Assembly: GCA_014860005.1 (NCBI GenBank)
Contig: JACZKP010000085.1
Location: 1-18,723, forward strand
Reading direction: 5' to 3'
Source of the DNA: Verrucomicrobiota bacterium
Lineage (GTDB): Bacteria > Verrucomicrobiota > Verrucomicrobiae > Limisphaerales > UBA11358
DNA: 18,723 nucleotides
Part shown: one piece after another, positions 15,577 through 18,723 of the stretch
Numbering within the stretch: position 1 is the first letter of the stretch
Layout of the letters: every line of letters starts with the position of its first letter
Program-made: the position numbers and the translations under genes
Notes under the pieces: generated by a model
The model's input: the letters and a program-made list of their open reading frames with translations, nothing else
What the model was told of the DNA's origin: nothing
Database searches by the model: none

Positions 15577-16515
15577 ATGAAAACGACGCTCGCCGCTCTG
15601 CTGCTGGCCACTGCCGGTGCCGGGGCGACAGAAACTCTCGAACAAACTTACGCCGCCTATGGACAACTCCTCGTCCAGCCATTCGCATCCGCGCCGTTCC
15701 CGCATCCCCAACGCGCCGAGGGTCACCGATACCGGGACGAATTCTTTTCCGCTTCCGAGCATTACTCGGACAGCACCGTGGCGCTCTTCATTCCCAAAGG
15801 CTTTCGCGAGACGGCAATGCTGGATTTCGTCGTGCATTTCCACGGCTGGAACAACAGCGTCGCGGGCACATTGAGCACGTTCAAGCTGATCGAGCAATTC
15901 ATCGCCAGTGGGAAGAACGCCATTCTCATTGTGCCGGAAGGGCCGCGCCAGGCGCCGGATTCCTTCGGCGGCAAACTCGAAGATCCGGACGGCTTCAAGC
16001 GCTTCATGGCTGAGGCGATGACGACGCTGTGCGAACGCGCGGGTTTCAAGCGCAAGGAAGCGGGAGTTGGCAACATCGTGTTGTCCGGCCACAGTGGCGG
16101 GTATCGCGTCATATCCGCAATCCTGGATCGAGGCGGACAACCTTCGAACCTGAAGGAGGTCTGGTTGTTTGATGCGCTTTATGCGGAGACGGACAAGTTC
16201 CTGACGTGGTGGGAACGGGGAAATGGCCGGTTCGTCATCCTTTACACCGACGGCGGCGGCACGAAGAAATTGACGGAAACCATGATGGCCAGCCTAAAGC
16301 AGCGCGAGGTTTCGTTCTGGCAGGGCCGCGACAGTTTGATCACGGATGAAGAACTGCGGACGAGCCGGTTGATTTTCCTCCACACCGATCTGGGTCACAA
16401 CGAAGTGTTGGAACGGCGGAAAATGTTTGGCCGGTTGCTCAGTACGAGCGGATTGACGGAGGTCCGAACCAACGCGTTGAACAGTGCGGAACGGAAAGCT
16501 GGCTTGGTGAAGTAA
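15577..16515 (+). CDS. Secreted alpha/beta hydrolase (esterase-like)
   Basis: This 312-residue protein begins with a signal peptide (MKTTLAALLLATAGAGA, cleavage expected near residue 17-19), placing it in the periplasm or outside. The alpha/beta-hydrolase fold is seen in FVVHFHGWNNS (oxyanion region, HG at 89-90), the nucleophile elbow GHSGG (S173) and a likely catalytic histidine in DLGHNEV (H274). The acid may be D199 in LFDALY. It resembles polyhydroxybutyrate-depolymerase or esterase-like proteins, but the substrate is not evident. An in-frame ATG at 15565 would add four residues. The gap of about 200 bases after the phosphoglycerol transferase has no clear promoter. It converges on lysA. 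Confidence 0.8.
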   Translation: MKTTLAALLLATAGAGATETLEQTYAAYGQLLVQPFASAPFPHPQRAEGHRYRDEFFSASEHYSDSTVALFIPKGFRETAMLDFVVHFHGWNNSVAGTLSTFKLIEQFIASGKNAILIVPEGPRQAPDSFGGKLEDPDGFKRFMAEAMTTLCERAGFKRKEAGVGNIVLSGHSGGYRVISAILDRGGQPSNLKEVWLFDALYAETDKFLTWWERGNGRFVILYTDGGGTKKLTETMMASLKQREVSFWQGRDSLITDEELRTSRLIFLHTDLGHNEVLERRKMFGRLLSTSGLTEVRTNALNSAERKAGLVK

Positions 16516-16745
16516 CTGCTTCGGACAAACCAAGTGATGAATGCGAGGAAGGCAACGGCGCAGAGATTCAGGTACAAGCTCTACCGATCCGGATCCAATC
16601 CTGCGACGCACGGGTATCCACTCCACCGGTTTGCGAGGTCTTCCACAACGGATTTCACCTCGCGACAGCGATGTTTTTACTTCGGATGGATCAAACCAAA
16701 CGTCGAGTAAACCTCTCTTACAAGCCGTTAGTGTTCGGCTTCCCA
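16516..16745. other. Convergent intergenic gap between the hydrolase and lysA
   Basis: These 230 bases hold no supported gene and no clear terminator. A minus-strand frame (16577-16395) reads a hydrophobic stretch, LCAVAFLAFITWFV, but it runs into the hydrolase gene on the opposite strand and has a stop two codons before its only start (TTG). Confidence 0.4.
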
Positions 16746-18044
16746 TCACTTGAGCCACGGCGCGACGCGCTCGCCGGCCCAGATTTCTTTGACGGGCTGC
16801 CGTTCCCGCACCACGGCCGCCTGCCGGCCATGAACCAGTACCTCCGCCGACAGCGGCCGGGTATTGTAGTTGGACGCCATCACGAAGCCGTAGGCCCCCG
16901 CGCTCAACAAGGCGAGGTAATTACCTTCACCCACCTTCGGTAGGGGACGGTCCTTGCAGAAGTAGTCGCCCGATTCGCACACGGGACCGACGACATCGGA
17001 ACTGAGCAGCGCTGCGCCTTTGCGAACCAGCGGCACGACTTCGTGATACGCATCGTAAAATGCCGGCCGGATCAAATCATTCATCGCGGCATCCACGATG
17101 ACGAAATTCTTTTTCCCGGTGCGCTTCACGTATTCGACGCGTGTGACCAGGATGCCCGCATTGCCAGAAATGAACCGGCCCGGCTCCATCAGGATGCGTA
17201 ATCCCAGCGGCTGGAGCAGGGGCAACAACCGCTGCGCGTAGCGCTCCGGCGTGAGGATGCCGCGCGTCGCCTGGTTCTGCCACCAATCGGCTGCGCCGCT
17301 GGCCAGCGCCGGCTGATACACGATGCCCAGTCCGCCGCCGATGCTGAAAAACTCAATCCCATGCCGAGACTTGAGCCGTTCAACCAGTGGCAACACTTTG
17401 CGCACCGCCTGTTCAAATGGTGTAACCTGCGTGATCTGGGAACCGATGTGCATCTGCACGCCGCGCAAACGAAGGTTCTTCAACCGGCTCACCCGCGCAT
17501 ACACGCCCTCGACCTGCTCGAAGGCGACGCCAAATTTATTTTCGTAGGTGCCGGTGGTGATCTTCGCGTGCGTGTGCGCTGCCACATCGGGATTCACCCG
17601 CACGGCCACCGGCGCGACTTTCTTGAGCCGCGCGGCCACGCGGTTGATGCGTTGCAATTCCGGCTCGCTTTCCGCATTGAAGGAATACACCCCGCGTCGC
17701 AACGCGAATTCGATTTCCGCCTCGCTCTTGCCCACGCCCGCGAACACGCACGCGCGCGGGTCGCCGCCCGCCGCAAGGACGCGCTGCAGCTCGCCGCCGC
17801 TCACGATGTCGAAACCGCTGCCCAGATTGGCGAGCGTGCGCAACACGGACTGGTTGGAGTTGGACTTCATCGCGAAGCAGACCAGGTGATCAACCGGGGC
17901 CAGCGCGCAGTTTAGTTTTTGAAAGTGGTGAGTCAGCGTCCGCTGGGAATACACATAGAGGGGCGTGCCGAATTTGCGGACGAGCGATTCAATCGCGACG
18001 CCTTCGCAAAACAGCTTTCTGCCAACGTAACGAAAATCATGCAT
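16746..18044 (-). CDS. lysA: Diaminopimelate decarboxylase
   Basis: This 432-residue PLP enzyme converts meso-diaminopimelate to lysine and CO2 in the cytoplasm, the last step of lysine synthesis. The fold-III signature is complete: the PLP lysine K60 in FAMKSNSN, the phosphate and ring contacts HIGSQ and SIGGGLGI, EPGRFI, and the active-site CESGD near the C-terminus, which donates across the dimer. The length matches the family. The ATG at 18044 (MHDFRYVGRKLFCEGV) gives the standard N-terminus. It is transcribed away from the proline-rich gene's terminator, in the same direction, so it probably has its own promoter within 18045-18106. A housekeeping gene, it marks the edge of the surface-glycan region. 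Confidence 0.97.
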   Translation of the reverse strand: MHDFRYVGRKLFCEGVAIESLVRKFGTPLYVYSQRTLTHHFQKLNCALAPVDHLVCFAMKSNSNQSVLRTLANLGSGFDIVSGGELQRVLAAGGDPRACVFAGVGKSEAEIEFALRRGVYSFNAESEPELQRINRVAARLKKVAPVAVRVNPDVAAHTHAKITTGTYENKFGVAFEQVEGVYARVSRLKNLRLRGVQMHIGSQITQVTPFEQAVRKVLPLVERLKSRHGIEFFSIGGGLGIVYQPALASGAADWWQNQATRGILTPERYAQRLLPLLQPLGLRILMEPGRFISGNAGILVTRVEYVKRTGKKNFVIVDAAMNDLIRPAFYDAYHEVVPLVRKGAALLSSDVVGPVCESGDYFCKDRPLPKVGEGNYLALLSAGAYGFVMASNYNTRPLSAEVLVHGRQAAVVRERQPVKEIWAGERVAPWLK

Positions 18045-18097
18045 GGTGTGAAAATCCAGGGTTCAAGCTTTCGAGTTCAAAGTTTAATCTTGGGTGT

Positions 18098-18132
18098 AAA
18101 CAGAAACCCGCCGGATTCGCAAATCCGGCGGG
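18098..18132 (-). terminator. Strong Rho-independent terminator of the proline-rich protein gene
   Basis: CCCGCCGGATT (18107-18117) and AATCCGGCGGG (18122-18132) pair perfectly over 11 bp around a 4-base loop. On the minus strand the stem is followed by TTTCTGTTT. It lies 20 bases after the stop at 18153 and isolates lysA from that gene. Confidence 0.85.
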
Positions 18133-18152
18133 GAAATCCAGCAAGCGTGGTC

Positions 18153-18723
18153 TCAAGGCCGGGCGAGAACGGCCGCCCGTTGCCTGTGATATTCTTCCGG
18201 CGAAATTTCATCGGCCCGGTACTTGCGCAACAGTTCGACCAGTTCCAGTTCCTTGGCGGCGGGAATGGGCGAAGGCGGCGCTTCGGGCGACCTGAAACTG
18301 GGGGCAACTGACGGTGCCGGCGGTTCCGGGAACGCAGCACTGGCGCCACTTCGCGGGGGTTGGGCAACAACTCTAGCTGGCTCGTAAGCGGAAGGAGCGG
18401 GGGCCGCAGCCGGTCGCCGCGTATCGGGAGATTGAAGCTCCTGTCGCAACGCGGCACGGGCGCGCGCGATGGCGGCATCATCCTGCGGAGGCGGTGGTGT
18501 GTACACTGGAGCCAGAGGCGGCGGCACGACAACTGGAGTGGGAGCTACCGGCGGGGGCGGGGCGGGTTGTGCCACTGGCGGAGGGGGTATCGGCGCCGCA
18601 GGCTTAGCCGGCGCGGTGCGACGTGGCGCGGGTTGCTGCTGGGCATCCAAATTCTGGATTTCCTGACGCATGGCGGCGCGGGCGCGGGCGATGGCCTCAT
18701 CATCTTGACGAACTGGGGGAGCG
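18153..18723 (-). CDS. Proline-rich repeat protein with SHOCT-like C-terminus (partial)
   Basis: The gene runs off the right edge, so its start is not seen; the visible 189 codons are the C-terminal part. Two copies of an 18-residue unit, QDD(E/A)AIARARAA(M/L)RQE(I/L)Q, occur at 18707-18654 and 18485-18432. They are separated by Pro/Ala/Val-rich linkers such as PPPVAQPAPPPPVAPTPVVV. The end, LELVELLRKYRADEISPEEY..., fits a SHOCT-type short C-terminal domain, a small helical module often found at protein ends and thought to mediate oligomerisation or binding. An in-frame ATG at 18671 is probably internal because it lies within the first repeat. The function is unknown; more repeats may lie outside the window. 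Confidence 0.7.
   Translation of the reverse strand, partial: APPVRQDDEAIARARAAMRQEIQNLDAQQQPAPRRTAPAKPAAPIPPPPVAQPAPPPPVAPTPVVVPPPLAPVYTPPPPQDDAAIARARAALRQELQSPDTRRPAAAPAPSAYEPARVVAQPPRSGASAAFPEPPAPSVAPSFRSPEAPPSPIPAAKELELVELLRKYRADEISPEEYHRQRAAVLARP

Noticed and set aside
16395..16577. A short minus-strand frame with a membrane-like stretch
   Set aside because: LCAVAFLAFITWFV looks like a helix, but the start is a TTG two codons after a stop, there is no ribosome-binding site, and most of the frame is antisense to the end of the hydrolase gene.

Overview
The window is GC-rich and densely coding. It reads as a chromosomal segment of a Gram-negative bacterium, most likely in Verrucomicrobiota (Limisphaerales/Pedosphaera-like). 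That placement is an inference from the LPS-type gene content, weak Shine-Dalgarno signals, GTG/TTG starts and palindromic intergenic repeats; no rRNA or other marker gene is present. I see no tRNA, rRNA, CRISPR array, phage gene or transposase.

Left block (139-6198, all minus strand). Reading in the direction of transcription: cysD, a fused cysN-cysC, a sulfotransferase, a small WaaP/InaA-type sugar kinase and a family-4 glycosyltransferase, ending at a terminator-like hairpin (53-81). CysD and CysNC make PAPS from sulfate and ATP, and the sulfotransferase lies only 29 bases after cysNC. No PAPS reductase or sulfite reductase lies in the window. The simplest reading is that the PAPS is used to sulfate a glycan or lipid rather than to make cysteine.

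Middle block (6493-12998). Two plus-strand glycosyltransferases (GT4 and a WaaE/KdtX-like GT2) are separated by a palindromic REPIN-like repeat. They converge on a minus-strand pair: an unusual 730-residue protein joining a TIM-barrel/glycosidase-like N-terminal region to a WaaP/InaA-type kinase domain, followed by an MsbA-like ABC exporter. Together with the left block this looks like a locus for assembling and exporting a phosphorylated and sulfated lipooligosaccharide or similar surface glycolipid.

Right block (13216-18723). An LtaS/MdoB-like membrane phosphoglycerol transferase (plus) is divergent from the fusion gene across an AT-rich promoter region. It is followed by a secreted alpha/beta hydrolase. 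lysA (diaminopimelate decarboxylase, minus) converges on the hydrolase. The window ends inside a minus-strand gene for a proline-rich repeat protein with a SHOCT-like tail and a strong terminator.

The most notable items are the glycosidase-like/kinase fusion with its structured leader, the dedicated sulfation operon, the REPIN-like element with a compensatory base-pair change, and a hairpin-bearing open stretch (1266-1538) that may be an interspersed repeat.
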